Source: Kiritimatiellia bacterium (GTDB lineage Bacteria > Verrucomicrobiota > Kiritimatiellia > RFP12 > UBA1067). From it: a stretch of DNA of 36,531 nucleotides. The translations under genes were made by a program, and so were the position numbers. The notes under the pieces are model-generated. The model saw nothing but the letters and a program-made list of their open reading frames with translations. It ran no database searches and had not been told where the DNA came from. The stretch lies in assembly GCA_028686345.1 (NCBI GenBank), contig JAQUCE010000050.1, forward strand, positions 1-36,531, read 5' to 3'. Numbering within the stretch: position 1 is the first letter of the stretch; every line of letters begins with the position of its first letter. This document shows positions 7,987 to 15,861 of the stretch, piece after piece.

Positions 7987-9252
7987 ATGAGTAATGAGAA
8001 GATCCAACAGGCATATCAGATTGCCAAGGAAAAATACGCTGAACTCGGGATTGACACCGCAGCTGTGATCGCCAAACTACAGACGATTCCCATATCCGTA
8101 AATTGCTGGCAGGGCGATGATGTCGGCGGCTATGAAGTCGTCGGCGGCTCAGAGTTGAGCGGAGGCATTCAGGCCACAGGCAACTACCCTGGTAAGGCGC
8201 GCAACATCAAGGAGCTGCGCTGCGACATTGAAAAGGCGTTTTCGTTGATTCCCGGAACTCACCGCTTGAACCTGCACGCATGTTACCTTGATAACGAGGG
8301 TGTCTTTGTTGACCGCGATGAGATTGAACCCGGTCATTTCCAGAGCTGGATGGAGTGGGGCAAGGGCAAAGTGCACGGCATGGATTTTAATCCAACTTAT
8401 TTCTCACATGCCAAAGCCGCGGACGGCTTTACGCTGAGTCATCCAGACCAGGGAATCCGTGATTTCTGGATTGAGCATGGCAAACGCTGCCGCATGATTG
8501 GGAGCGAGATGGGTAAACAGTTCGGCACCACCACGGTCACCAACTTCTGGATGCCTGACTCCTATAAGGACACCCCGGCTGACCGGGTGGCACCCCGGGT
8601 GCGGATGGCCGACTCGCTGGATAAATGCTTTGCCCAGGCGATTGATCCCAAACTGCATCTGGATGCGGTCGAGTCAAAGCTCTTCGGCATCGGCGGTGAG
8701 AGTTATACTGTCGGGTCACATGAGTTCTACATGGGCTATGCAGTATCACGTCAGAAGGTGCTCTGTCTGGATGCCGGGCACTACCACCCGACCGAGATGA
8801 TCTCGGATAAGATCTCCTCTGTCATGATGTTCTGCCCTGAGCTGCTGCTGCATGTCAGCCGCCCGGTGCGCTGGGACAGCGACCATGTTGTCTGCTTTGA
8901 CGACGAGCTGCAGCAGATCGCCAAAGAGCTGATCCGCAGCGGACGTATGGACAAGGTGCATATTGGCCTGGACTTCTTTGATGCCAGTATCAACCGTGTA
9001 GCCGCCTGGGTGATCGGAACCCGCAATATGATCAAAGCCTTGATGTTTGCGCTGCTTGAGCCGATTGATGAGATCCGGCAGGCTGAACTGGATATGAACT
9101 TCACGAAACGTTTAGTGATGTTTGAGGAACTCAAGACCATGCCGTGGGCCGCTGTGTGGGACTACTACTGCCTGCAGCAGGATACGCCAATTGGCTTGAA
9201 GTGGTTTGACGAAGTTGTGCAGTATGAGAAAGATGTGCTGAGCAAACGTTAA
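7987..9252 (+). CDS. rhaA: L-rhamnose isomerase
   Basis: A 421-aa protein, full family length, converting L-rhamnose to L-rhamnulose in the cytoplasm with divalent metal (Mn2+-type). The sequence follows the RhaA pattern from end to end: [15 protein letters not shown] near residue 36-50, [27 protein letters not shown], the acidic [16 protein letters not shown] region, the metal-site strands [16 protein letters not shown] and [20 protein letters not shown], and [11 protein letters not shown] near the C-terminus. The ATG at 7987 has AGAAAGG about 9 nt upstream. It lies 100 bp after the aldolase gene, and its TAA overlaps the ATG of the GH30 gene. Rhamnulokinase, the missing middle step, is not in the window. 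Assignment is very secure. Confidence 0.97.
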   Translation: MSNEKIQQAYQIAKEKYAELGIDTAAVIAKLQTIPISVNCWQGDDVGGYEVVGGSELSGGIQATGNYPGKARNIKELRCDIEKAFSLIPGTHRLNLHACYLDNEGVFVDRDEIEPGHFQSWMEWGKGKVHGMDFNPTYFSHAKAADGFTLSHPDQGIRDFWIEHGKRCRMIGSEMGKQFGTTTVTNFWMPDSYKDTPADRVAPRVRMADSLDKCFAQAIDPKLHLDAVESKLFGIGGESYTVGSHEFYMGYAVSRQKVLCLDAGHYHPTEMISDKISSVMMFCPELLLHVSRPVRWDSDHVVCFDDELQQIAKELIRSGRMDKVHIGLDFFDASINRVAAWVIGTRNMIKALMFALLEPIDEIRQAELDMNFTKRLVMFEELKTMPWAAVWDYYCLQQDTPIGLKWFDEVVQYEKDVLSKR

Positions 9253-10847
9253 TGCTGGGCGCGAAATACATAGTGAGAAGCCTTTGCTCTTGCGTGCTTT
9301 TCAGCGCCTGTGCCTTTGCCCAACCACTTGAGTACACCATCGATCTCGACGATCGCTATCAGACCATTGATAACTTCGGCGCCTCTGATTGCTGGACCAC
9401 TCAAGTGGCTGGGAAACTGCCTGATGACAAACGGAGTCAGCTCGCTGACTGGCTGTTCAGCACTGAGCTGGACGCCACCGGCAACCTGCGGGGGATCGGC
9501 CTCTCGCTCTGGCGTTTCAACATTGGCGCGGGCAGCGCTGAGCAAGGGGCTAAGAGCCTGATCAACAATCCAATGCGGCGCGCCGAGTGCTTTCTTCAGC
9601 CTGACAACAGCTATGACTGGAGCCGGCAGGCAGGTCAACGCTGGTTCCTGCAGGCTGCCAAAGCGCGCGGGGTGCCGCAGTTCCTGGCGTTCTGTAACTC
9701 AGCCCCTGTTTACATGACCAAGAACGGCATCGCCAACTCACAGGGGCGCGCAGATGACCGGAGCTGCAATCTGCGTGCTGATCAATATGCGGCGTTTGCT
9801 GAGTTTTTAGCCACAGTGATCAACGGGATCCATCAACGCGAAGGCATACTCTTTGATTATATCTCGCCCTTCAATGAACCTGAGTGGAGCTGGGACAACC
9901 CCAAGCAGGAGGGAACACCTGCATTTAACAGCGAGATTGCCGCGGTTGTCCGTGAGCTGGATCAGGCCCTGAGCAAGCAGAGCTTGCGCACCAAGATCTG
10001 CGTCACCGACTCCGGCTCCATCGAATACCTCTATCAGAGCAATGCAAAAAAATCCCTGACAGACAACAAGATCACTGCTTTTTTTGATCCAAGCTCGCCG
10101 GAGTATATCGGCGGCCTGCCGCATCTGGCTCGCCATATCGCCGCGCACAGCTACTGGACCACCGCACCGGGCGATAAGCTCAAATCAACACGGCTTAAGC
10201 TGCGCCGCAAGCTGGATCAATATGCTCTGAGCTACTGGCAGAGCGAGCTCTGCATTATGAGCAATGACACCTTGATCGGCGGCGGCGGCGGTCGCGACCT
10301 GACCATGAAAACCGCGCTTTATGTGGCAGGCATTATCCACCATGACCTCTGCCTGGCAAATGCCGCGGCCTGGCACTGGTGGCTGGGGATCTCGAGCGGC
10401 AACTATAAGGACGGCCTGGTTTATGTTGACTTTAATAAAACCCAGAGCGATGCGGCGATCACCGACAGCCGGCTGCTGTGGGCCTTTGGCAATTTTTCGC
10501 GCTTTGTACGCCCTGGTTCAATCCGGATCGGAGTGACAGGGGCACAGGCGGATGTGAACGATCTCAATGGTGTGATGATCTCCGCCTATCTGAATCAAGC
10601 CGAGCAAACACTAACCTGCGTGATGATCAATACGCAGGCGCAGCCCCGGAGCATTACGATCAACCCGGGAAAGGCTGGGAAGGGCGGCATTGGGGGTGAA
10701 CAGCAAAAGCCTCAGTTAATCAACAAAGGTCTTTTCATCACCTCCGACCGGATGGGGGATAAACTCAAACGCTACCCAAATCTTAATCCCCTTGCCGGCT
10801 GTGAGCTGCCGCCGCACTCGGTCTCAACCTGGATCGCCCGTTGGTGA
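9252..10847 (+). CDS. Secreted GH30-type glycoside hydrolase
   Basis: A 531-aa O-glycosyl hydrolase (COG5520/GH30-like). Residues 1-23 form a Sec signal peptide (cleavage near CAFA-Q). The (beta/alpha)8 barrel opens with the family signature DDRYQTIDNFGASDCW. The clan GH-A catalytic pair is visible: acid/base Glu209 in SPFNEPEW after strand 4 and nucleophile Glu332 in YWQSELCIM after strand 7. The C-terminal ~90 residues form the small beta-sandwich side domain (VMINTQAQPRSITI). Known GH30 activities include glucosylceramidase, xylanase, glucuronoxylanase and beta-1,6-galactanase; I cannot fix the subfamily. Its ATG shares a base with the rhaA stop (TAATG), so translation should be coupled to rhaA. 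This links the enzyme to a rhamnose-containing substrate by context only. Confidence 0.9.
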   Translation: MLGAKYIVRSLCSCVLFSACAFAQPLEYTIDLDDRYQTIDNFGASDCWTTQVAGKLPDDKRSQLADWLFSTELDATGNLRGIGLSLWRFNIGAGSAEQGAKSLINNPMRRAECFLQPDNSYDWSRQAGQRWFLQAAKARGVPQFLAFCNSAPVYMTKNGIANSQGRADDRSCNLRADQYAAFAEFLATVINGIHQREGILFDYISPFNEPEWSWDNPKQEGTPAFNSEIAAVVRELDQALSKQSLRTKICVTDSGSIEYLYQSNAKKSLTDNKITAFFDPSSPEYIGGLPHLARHIAAHSYWTTAPGDKLKSTRLKLRRKLDQYALSYWQSELCIMSNDTLIGGGGGRDLTMKTALYVAGIIHHDLCLANAAAWHWWLGISSGNYKDGLVYVDFNKTQSDAAITDSRLLWAFGNFSRFVRPGSIRIGVTGAQADVNDLNGVMISAYLNQAEQTLTCVMINTQAQPRSITINPGKAGKGGIGGEQQKPQLINKGLFITSDRMGDKLKRYPNLNPLAGCELPPHSVSTWIARW

Positions 10848-10925
10848 AAAGCCAAAAGCATCTTATGCGATTCCGCGGTTTTTGGTTATATCTATCCGTG
10901 AGCAGTTAATAGGAAAGGGAATAAT

Positions 10926-13079
10926 ATGAAAAGACGTGAGATGTTGGTGGCTACGGGATCGGCGCTGATGGGGATGAGCATGCGGCCCTTTGTTGCGCAT
11001 GCGCAGGTTGGCGTGCAGGGGGGCGGTAAAAAAGTTTTCCGTGCCGGAGCCTTTGCGCAGGATATCACGCCGGAGTATTTCCCGATCGCTGTTAATGGAA
11101 ACTTTCAGCCGCACTATGCCAAGGAGGCGCTTGATCCGCTGCATGCGCGCTGCCTGGTGCTTGACGATGGCCTGGGCCAGATCGCTATGGCGGTGGTCGA
11201 CAGCTGTATGCTGGAGCGTGAATTGTTGGAAGAAGCCAAGCAGCTTGCCAGTCGCTTGACCGGGATTCCAGCCAATCGAATTTTCATCTCGGCCACGCAC
11301 ACGCACTCCGCTCCGGCGGCAGTCAGTGTCTTCGGCACCGAGTACGAGCCGCGTTACCGGGCGTGGCTGCCGGGCAAGATCGCGGAGGGCATTCATAAGG
11401 CGAGCAGTGCGCTGGCGCCGGCACAGGTCGGCTGGGCAATTGAAAGCCTGCCGGAAGTGGTGCAGTCGCGCCGCTGGATCACGAGGCCGGACTGTATCAA
11501 GAAGGATCCCTTCGGCGAGTTCACTACCAGGGCATCCATGCACCCTGGACACCGCAATCCGGAGTGGCAGGAGCCTTCAGGACCGATGAACCCTGAGGTC
11601 AGCGTGCTGGCGGTACGCCGGCCCGACGGTTCACCGCTTGCCTTGCTGGGGAGCTTTTCAATCCACTATGTTGGTTCCGGTGCTCTTTCGGCCGATTATT
11701 TCGGCGTTTTCGCGGAGCGCGTTGCCGCCCTGCTGGAGGCGGGGGGAGCGGGGCGGCCTTTTGTGGGAATTTTAGCCAACGGGGTCAGCGGCGATGCGTA
11801 TCTCAAAAACTACACTTTGGAGAAGCAGGACAAGTTCGACAAGGACTCTATCGCAGAGGTGGTGGCACAGGCGGCGTGCAAGGCCTACCGCGCGGCGGCG
11901 TGGAGTGACTGGCTGCCGCTGGATGTGCGCGAGTCCGAGTTGGAGCTGAGAGTGCGCGAGCCCAAGATTGAGTGGGCGAATAAAATCATGGCGGAGATCG
12001 AGGCCGGACGCGAGAAGGCGGAATCACAGTCCGGTACTTACGCGCGTGAACAATTATTGCTGGCAAAGATGCCTGAAACTGTCCGGATTAAACTGCAGGC
12101 TCTGCGCATCGGCAAGTTGGCAATCGTGGGTATCCCCTGCGAGGTCTTCGCGATCACAGGGCTGCGGATCGCAGAGGCGAGCCCGTTTGACCACACCTTC
12201 ACCGTGATGCTTGCCAATGGTTATAACGGCTATCTGCCGCCACCTGAACAGATGGCCATGGGCGGGTACACCACGTGGCTGGCGCGTTCCAGTTACCTGG
12301 AGACGGAGGCTGAGCCAAAGGTCGTGGCAGAGGTCGGGAAACTGCTGACCGGATTGGGCGTCAACATGGCGGCCAAGAGCATATCTAGACCGGTAGTGCC
12401 GTATGCCGCGGCGGTTATGAACTCGATACCACTGGTCTATTGGCGGCTGGACGAGCTGGCTGGACCTCACGCGGTGAACGCGGTGGACGGGCGGCTGTTG
12501 GGGAAATTCGGCATGCCCACGGCTTACCACATGCCCGGCGCGCAGGCCCCGGATTTCCCTGGGCTTGGCGCTTGCAACCGCGTGCCGCACTTTGTCGGCG
12601 CACCCTTGTCCGCAACGCTGACCGGGCTGGGCGGCTCTTACAGTGTCGAGTTCTGGTTTTATAACTGTATGCCATCGGATGCGCGCACTGTGACCGGGTA
12701 CCTGTTCGCGCGCGGCGGCGGTGACCGGCTCGCCATTGGCGGCACGGCCCAGGAGCCGGGAAGAGTGCTCTTCCATGTCGGGGACGATCCTAAGCAGGCA
12801 ACAGCCGGCAGGACTGATGTGCCGTTGCGCAATTGGGTGGAGCGGGATAGTTGGCATCACGTTGCTCTGGTGCGCGACGGTCGGAGAGTCAAGGTGTATC
12901 TCGACGGCAAGCCTGAGTTGACGGCGGAGACTGCGCTCCCGGGTGCCGCGCCGGATCTATGGATCGGCGGCAAGGGTGACGGCAAGCTGGGGTTCGAAGG
13001 CCGCATGGATGAGGTGGCCGTGTTCAACCGCGTGCTGGGCGCCGAGGAGATTGCACGGCACTATCGGGCGGCGTTTTAG
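10926..13079 (+). CDS. Exported neutral/alkaline ceramidase-like protein with C-terminal LamG domain
   Basis: A 717-aa protein. The N-terminus KRREMLVATGSALMG is twin-arginine-like, followed by a signal end near AHAQ. Residues ~38-470 match the N-terminal domain of neutral/alkaline non-lysosomal ceramidases: GAFAQDITP, then ISATHTHSAPA with the two zinc-type His, SIHYVGSG with a third His, and NGVSGDAYL. Residues ~500-717 form a concanavalin-like LamG domain (VYWRLDEL, YSVEFWFY, WHHVALVRDGRRVKVYLDG, GRMDEVAVFNRVL), probably for carbohydrate binding. True ceramidases carry an Ig-like C-terminal domain, so the LamG tail and the sugar-operon context suggest a different amide or ester substrate; this is inference. 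A strong ribosome site (AGGAAAGGGA) precedes the ATG at 10926. It follows GH30 by 78 bp and is the last gene of the run. Confidence 0.88.
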   Translation: MKRREMLVATGSALMGMSMRPFVAHAQVGVQGGGKKVFRAGAFAQDITPEYFPIAVNGNFQPHYAKEALDPLHARCLVLDDGLGQIAMAVVDSCMLERELLEEAKQLASRLTGIPANRIFISATHTHSAPAAVSVFGTEYEPRYRAWLPGKIAEGIHKASSALAPAQVGWAIESLPEVVQSRRWITRPDCIKKDPFGEFTTRASMHPGHRNPEWQEPSGPMNPEVSVLAVRRPDGSPLALLGSFSIHYVGSGALSADYFGVFAERVAALLEAGGAGRPFVGILANGVSGDAYLKNYTLEKQDKFDKDSIAEVVAQAACKAYRAAAWSDWLPLDVRESELELRVREPKIEWANKIMAEIEAGREKAESQSGTYAREQLLLAKMPETVRIKLQALRIGKLAIVGIPCEVFAITGLRIAEASPFDHTFTVMLANGYNGYLPPPEQMAMGGYTTWLARSSYLETEAEPKVVAEVGKLLTGLGVNMAAKSISRPVVPYAAAVMNSIPLVYWRLDELAGPHAVNAVDGRLLGKFGMPTAYHMPGAQAPDFPGLGACNRVPHFVGAPLSATLTGLGGSYSVEFWFYNCMPSDARTVTGYLFARGGGDRLAIGGTAQEPGRVLFHVGDDPKQATAGRTDVPLRNWVERDSWHHVALVRDGRRVKVYLDGKPELTAETALPGAAPDLWIGGKGDGKLGFEGRMDEVAVFNRVLGAEEIARHYRAAF

Positions 13080-13217
13080 GGTCAAAGCGTGTACAGGAGT
13101 TTAGAGAATAACCACCAACTATCCATCTTTTGGAGTTTTACAGTAACTTTTCAATAACCCGCCCTGGCGCAGCCTTCCGTCTTCGCGCTTCGCAGCTACG
13201 CCGGACACGGAAAAGCT

Positions 13218-13322
13218 GAACAACAAACCTTACGGAGCAGTTGTTTGTTGTTCATGCTTCCATGTCACCGCGTAAAAGCGAAGCTCGACTTATCCGGGCG
13301 TAGCTATTGCGAAGCCTGAAGC
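13218..13322 (+). repeat. Dispersed repeat family R1, copy A
   Basis: A 105-bp element whose reverse-complement partner lies at 34890-34993; by hand alignment roughly 90% of bases agree. Its first half contains a perfect 12-bp inverted repeat, TGAACAACAAAC / GTTTGTTGTTCA (13217-13228 and 13243-13254, 14-nt loop). The second half includes AAAAGCGAAGCTCGA and TCCGGGCGTAGCTAT, also shared with copy B. No coding sequence is apparent. Confidence 0.85.
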
Positions 13323-13358
13323 CGGAAGCGCGCTCTTTGCTCTATGTTTGGTTTTTGA

Positions 13359-13385
13359 GAGGTCAGCCGCATAGCGACTGACCTC
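13359..13385. repeat. Hairpin, 8-bp perfect arms, CCGCATAGCG core
   Basis: GAGGTCAG and CTGACCTC flank an 11-nt centre containing CCGCATAGCG. The same core (or its complement) is the tip of the hairpins at 13426-13446 and 34990-35010, so these belong to one small palindromic family. Confidence 0.65.
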
Positions 13386-13425
13386 CTTCCGCGCTTGCTC
13401 CGTTTGACCAGACGCGGAGGGGGAA

Positions 13426-13446
13426 GTCGTCCGCTATGCGGGCGAC
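13426..13446. repeat. Hairpin, 9-bp arms with one wobble pair
   Basis: GTCGTCCGC-TAT-GCGGGCGAC pairs completely if one G-T pair is allowed. The CCGC-TAT-GCGG tip is the complement-type variant of the 13359 hairpin core. No U-run follows on either strand, so it is not a classical terminator. Confidence 0.6.
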
Positions 13447-13514
13447 CGCGGGTGGCACGCGAGTGATCCGGTCGCGCACTCTGGTCAGCCGCGCCTGCGG
13501 GTGACGATAGCGGC

Positions 13515-13586
13515 GACGATGCTGGTGGACGAGCCCACACATGCTCCCAATCGTCCGCCAACATCATTGCACAGCATCGTCAACCG
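13515..13586 (+). repeat. Dispersed repeat family R2, copy A
   Basis: A 72-bp stretch that aligns without gaps to the reverse complement of 30036-30107; I count about 57 of 72 identical bases. It accounts for the similar peptides (MLVDEPTHAPNR and MLIDEPPHDPDR) that small ORFs at the two sites encode. Confidence 0.7.
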
Positions 13587-13634
13587 AAGCGGCAGGGCGC
13601 AGGCTTTGACCGCGCCGCACGAACGCCCTTGCGG

Positions 13635-13703
13635 CGCAAGCGTAAACTTTGTCGCTAACGTTGTCGCTAACTTTGTCGGAGCGGAATGAACGCGCTACGT
13701 TTA
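13635..13703 (+). repeat. Dispersed repeat family R3, copy A
   Basis: Contains three ACTTTGTCG-like phrases followed by TCGGAG.GAA.TGAACGCGCT. It matches 33877-33946 in the same orientation over about 70 bp, including the exact string TAACTTTGTCGGAG. A partial copy (AACTTTGTCGCAAACTTTGTCG) opens the repeat array at 22481-22502. Confidence 0.75.
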
Positions 13704-13714
13704 ATTGTTTTTTC

Positions 13715-13732
13715 TAGTCGCCTAAGCGACTA
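13715..13732. repeat. Hairpin near the 3' end of the DUF1080 gene
   Basis: TAGTCGC-CTAA-GCGACTA, perfect 7-bp arms, lying 5 bp beyond the stop of the minus-strand gene ending at 13737. In the minus-strand transcript the stem is followed by A residues rather than U, so an intrinsic terminator role is doubtful; protection of the 3' end is possible. Confidence 0.5.
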
Positions 13733-13736
13733 AGCC

Positions 13737-14762
13737 TCATCTTTTGATGATCGGAGTCAGCACCATGTTGCGATAATCAACATCCGTGTGATCGCCTTGC
13801 AGGTAGATCGGTCCCGGCGCGAACTCATCTGATGTAAGCGCGCCACCGGTGCAGCCCATGGCGGGCTGGTTGTCGATAATGGTTTTACCGTTGAGAATCA
13901 CGGTCACATAACGGTCGTAGAGCGTGATCTCCAGTTTCTGCCACTCGTTGGCCGGTTTTTCGGCTGCGACTGCGGGAGTGATACGCCCGTACAGGGCACC
14001 CATGTTGTGACAGTTAACCGGTTTGCCATGGCTCTCCGCCACCTGGATCTCGTAGATGCCGCGCAGGTAGATCCCGCTGTTGCCGTTCGCGGGAACGCGC
14101 ACTTCAGTGGTTAACTTGAAATCCGTAAAGGTGCGCTCGGTTCTGATATTGGTGCCATGTTTTTTCTTCCCGTCCGGCCCCTGCACCCGGTTGCTTAGTA
14201 TGCCGTCTTGCACACTCCAGCAGTTGGGTGCCTTGTCATTCATCGCGACCCAGCCCTTCAAATCTTTTCCGTTCATCAGGGTAATTGGCTCGCCAAATTG
14301 AAGCGTGCTCAGATCAGGAGCAGGCGAGTGGTTGGGAATACGTTTGCCGTTAAACTTGTCGTTATGCTTGAGATTACCTTGCACATCAATGATTTTACGG
14401 TCAATCTTGATAAACTCCCCCTCAACCACGGCTTCAAACAGCTCGGTCGTGGTTTTCTCAGGATCCTTTTGCTTTTGCAGGCGTGTCAGAACAAGGGTGT
14501 TTTGACGCATCTTGGTCTCTGTCAAATCAAACGGCGATCCTCCGCCCCAGAGCATGCTGCTCTTCAGAGAACCATCCTGCTGACGCTCCACGCCCAGCCA
14601 GCCAGCTCCTCCCCCTGGCAGCACCAGCGCCCACCGGGCGATAAAGGGAGACGCCTCGTCTGCCAGCGAGATCACCGGCGCAGAGAGACACAGTAACGAA
14701 ATGGCCAGAAGACCACCGACATGTTTAAAGATAGTTTGGTTTTTCATAGTGTGTATTTTCAT
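13737..14762 (-). CDS. Secreted DUF1080 (3-keto-disaccharide hydrolase-type) protein with N-terminal extension
   Basis: A 341-aa exported protein. A Sec signal peptide covers about residues 6-35, ending near VISLADE. Residues ~40-140 form a small lipocalin-like beta domain (ARWALVLPGGGAGWLGVERQ; FEAVVEGEFIKIDR). Residues ~155-341 are the DUF1080/PF06439 jelly roll: ITLMNGKDLKGWVA, TDFKLTTEVRVPANGNSGIYLRG, NEWQKLEITLYDRYVTVILNG, GPIYLQGDHTDVDYRNMVL. Some family members hydrolyse 3-keto-glucosides produced by Gfo/Idh/MocA oxidation, so the exported oxidoreductase at 1450-2718 could be a functional partner (inference). The track start (ATG 14762) and an internal ATG (14747) are both possible; neither has a strong ribosome site. 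A TIR repeat lies 41 bp upstream. Confidence 0.88.
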   Translation of the reverse strand: MKIHTMKNQTIFKHVGGLLAISLLCLSAPVISLADEASPFIARWALVLPGGGAGWLGVERQQDGSLKSSMLWGGGSPFDLTETKMRQNTLVLTRLQKQKDPEKTTTELFEAVVEGEFIKIDRKIIDVQGNLKHNDKFNGKRIPNHSPAPDLSTLQFGEPITLMNGKDLKGWVAMNDKAPNCWSVQDGILSNRVQGPDGKKKHGTNIRTERTFTDFKLTTEVRVPANGNSGIYLRGIYEIQVAESHGKPVNCHNMGALYGRITPAVAAEKPANEWQKLEITLYDRYVTVILNGKTIIDNQPAMGCTGGALTSDEFAPGPIYLQGDHTDVDYRNMVLTPIIKR

Positions 14763-15177
14763 CTATTGGCTGAGAGTTTGCAAGCGAAATTGTTAAGATA
14801 GTCTAAAGCAGCTGGTCGTCGCAACCAAAAGAGTTGGTGTGCGTGCGGGAGGTCGTCGCCCTCACTGAAAAGTTAGTGGTTAAGAGCCCGCTGCTACAGT
14901 AACAAATGCCCCGCGTTCCGGGAAACAAAGGTAACTTTTCAATAATCGGCCAGACAGCAAAGAGCACGCTTTCTATCTCTCACAGAGACACTGAGTTTTA
15001 TAGATGTTTGCAAGAGTTGTCGCACGTGTAACAGCCGCTCTACGGGCGGCATACTGTATCAGGCATGTGAAAAGCGCGCCATGGGGTGTAGTGTTGCTTC
15101 TATCGTGTCCGCCGTAGCCTTGGCGAAGGAGGATGAAGCAATTTGCGGGTGCCGGGTGGTTTTCCGCCAAAGGCGCG
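14763..15177. other. Gene-free interval with repeats
   Basis: About 415 bp upstream of the DUF1080 gene and downstream of nrdG. It contains the TIR element at 14803-14899, the 15-bp phrase shared with 13143-13157 (14931-14945), a GCCGC...GCGGC stem near 15029, and a GTCCGCCGTAGCC...GCGAAGGAGGA imperfect hairpin near 15107. I see no gene. Confidence 0.6.
14803..14899 (+). repeat. Dispersed TIR element family R4, copy X
   Basis: A 97-bp element with ends CTAAAGCAGC and GCTGCTACAG. The outer 31 bp on the left and 30 bp on the right closely match the element at 34756-34853 (about 28/31 and 26/30 by hand), while the middle ~36 bp differ. Conserved ends with a divergent centre suggest a non-coding mobile or recombining unit. 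It lies just upstream of a DUF1080 gene. Confidence 0.75.
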
Positions 15178-15273
15178 TCAAAGGTTTTCATTATCTTTGA
15201 TGAGAGTGCGGAGTTGGTTGATCGCAGGTTGCAGCATCTTGGCCTCGCTGTTCAGATATACTGTCAGCGCGCG

Positions 15274-15861
15274 TCACCCGTCACGGTACTCCTGCCAGAC
15301 ATGCGGGCTGCCAGCGGGAATCTGACACTTGACCTCAGCGTAATCCTCTTCACTCAACAGGTGATGCGCCTGCGTGGTGCGAAACTGATGATCAATGCCT
15401 GCACCGGCAATCAGGTCAACGCTTTGTTGCAGTTTAGCCACATCGCAGACAACACCGGCGAGCGCGTTATATTTACGCCAAGGCGCCTTGATGTCCATGG
15501 CCACAAAGTCGAGTAAATTCTCCCCCAGTAGATCGCTGAGCACAACGGGACGGGCGCCATTGGTGTCGAGTTTGGTTTTAAGCCCCAGTGCTTTGACGCG
15601 CCGCAGAAAACTCGCCAGATCTGGCTGCAAGGTTGGCTCCCCGCCGCTGACCACCACCCCCTGAAGCTTGGCGCAGCGTTCAGCCAACAGGGAAAAGATT
15701 GAGGACTCCTCCAGCATTTCCGCACCCTGAGAGCTCTCAGGAATCAGATGTTTGTTATGACAGTACGGGCAGCTGAAGTTGCATCCCTGCGTAAAAACAA
15801 CTGCCGCGATGTGACCGGGATAATCACACAAACTCAACGGCACCAATCCGGCAATCCTCAT
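15274..15861 (-). CDS. nrdG: Anaerobic ribonucleotide reductase activating protein (radical SAM)
   Basis: A 195-aa radical SAM activase that generates the glycyl radical on NrdD. The [4Fe-4S] motif CNFSCPYC gives Cys27, Cys31 and Cys34. The SAM-binding VVVSGGEPTLQP and the KLDTNG and FVAMDIKAPW strands follow as in the NrdG/PflA family. It begins with a family-typical RIAGLVPLSLCDYPG at the first Met. It ends early at a TGA (15274-15276) inside WQEYRDG. In frame beyond the TGA, 31 more GC3-rich codons run to a second TGA at 15178-15180, which would give 227 residues, the more usual size. So it is either truncated by a nonsense mutation, read through, or carries a sequence error. nrdD lies 441 bp upstream on the same strand, its usual partner. 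Confidence 0.88.
   Translation of the reverse strand: MRIAGLVPLSLCDYPGHIAAVVFTQGCNFSCPYCHNKHLIPESSQGAEMLEESSIFSLLAERCAKLQGVVVSGGEPTLQPDLASFLRRVKALGLKTKLDTNGARPVVLSDLLGENLLDFVAMDIKAPWRKYNALAGVVCDVAKLQQSVDLIAGAGIDHQFRTTQAHHLLSEEDYAEVKCQIPAGSPHVWQEYRDG

Larger units (their letters stand above)
13080..13736. other. Gene-free, repeat-rich interval
   Basis: No supported gene in about 660 bp. It holds three dispersed-repeat copies (13218-13322, 13515-13586, 13635-13703), several perfect short hairpins (13359-13385, 13426-13446, 13715-13732), and a 15-bp phrase GTAACTTTTCAATAA at 13143-13157 that recurs exactly at 14931-14945. Small ORFs here are by-products of the repeats. It separates the end of the rhamnose-linked run from a convergent DUF1080 gene. 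Confidence 0.7.

Noticed and set aside
12054-12860. 268-aa minus-strand ORF opposite the ceramidase-like gene
   Set aside because: Antisense shadow of a GC-rich gene with intact domains on the + strand.
13715-13732. Intrinsic terminator for the DUF1080 gene
   Set aside because: The stem is good, but no U-run follows it in the minus-strand transcript; listed only as a hairpin.
15274-15276. Selenocysteine at the in-frame TGA of nrdG
   Set aside because: The TGA is close to the C-terminus, no SECIS-like stem is evident, and this position is not a known Sec or Cys site in the family.
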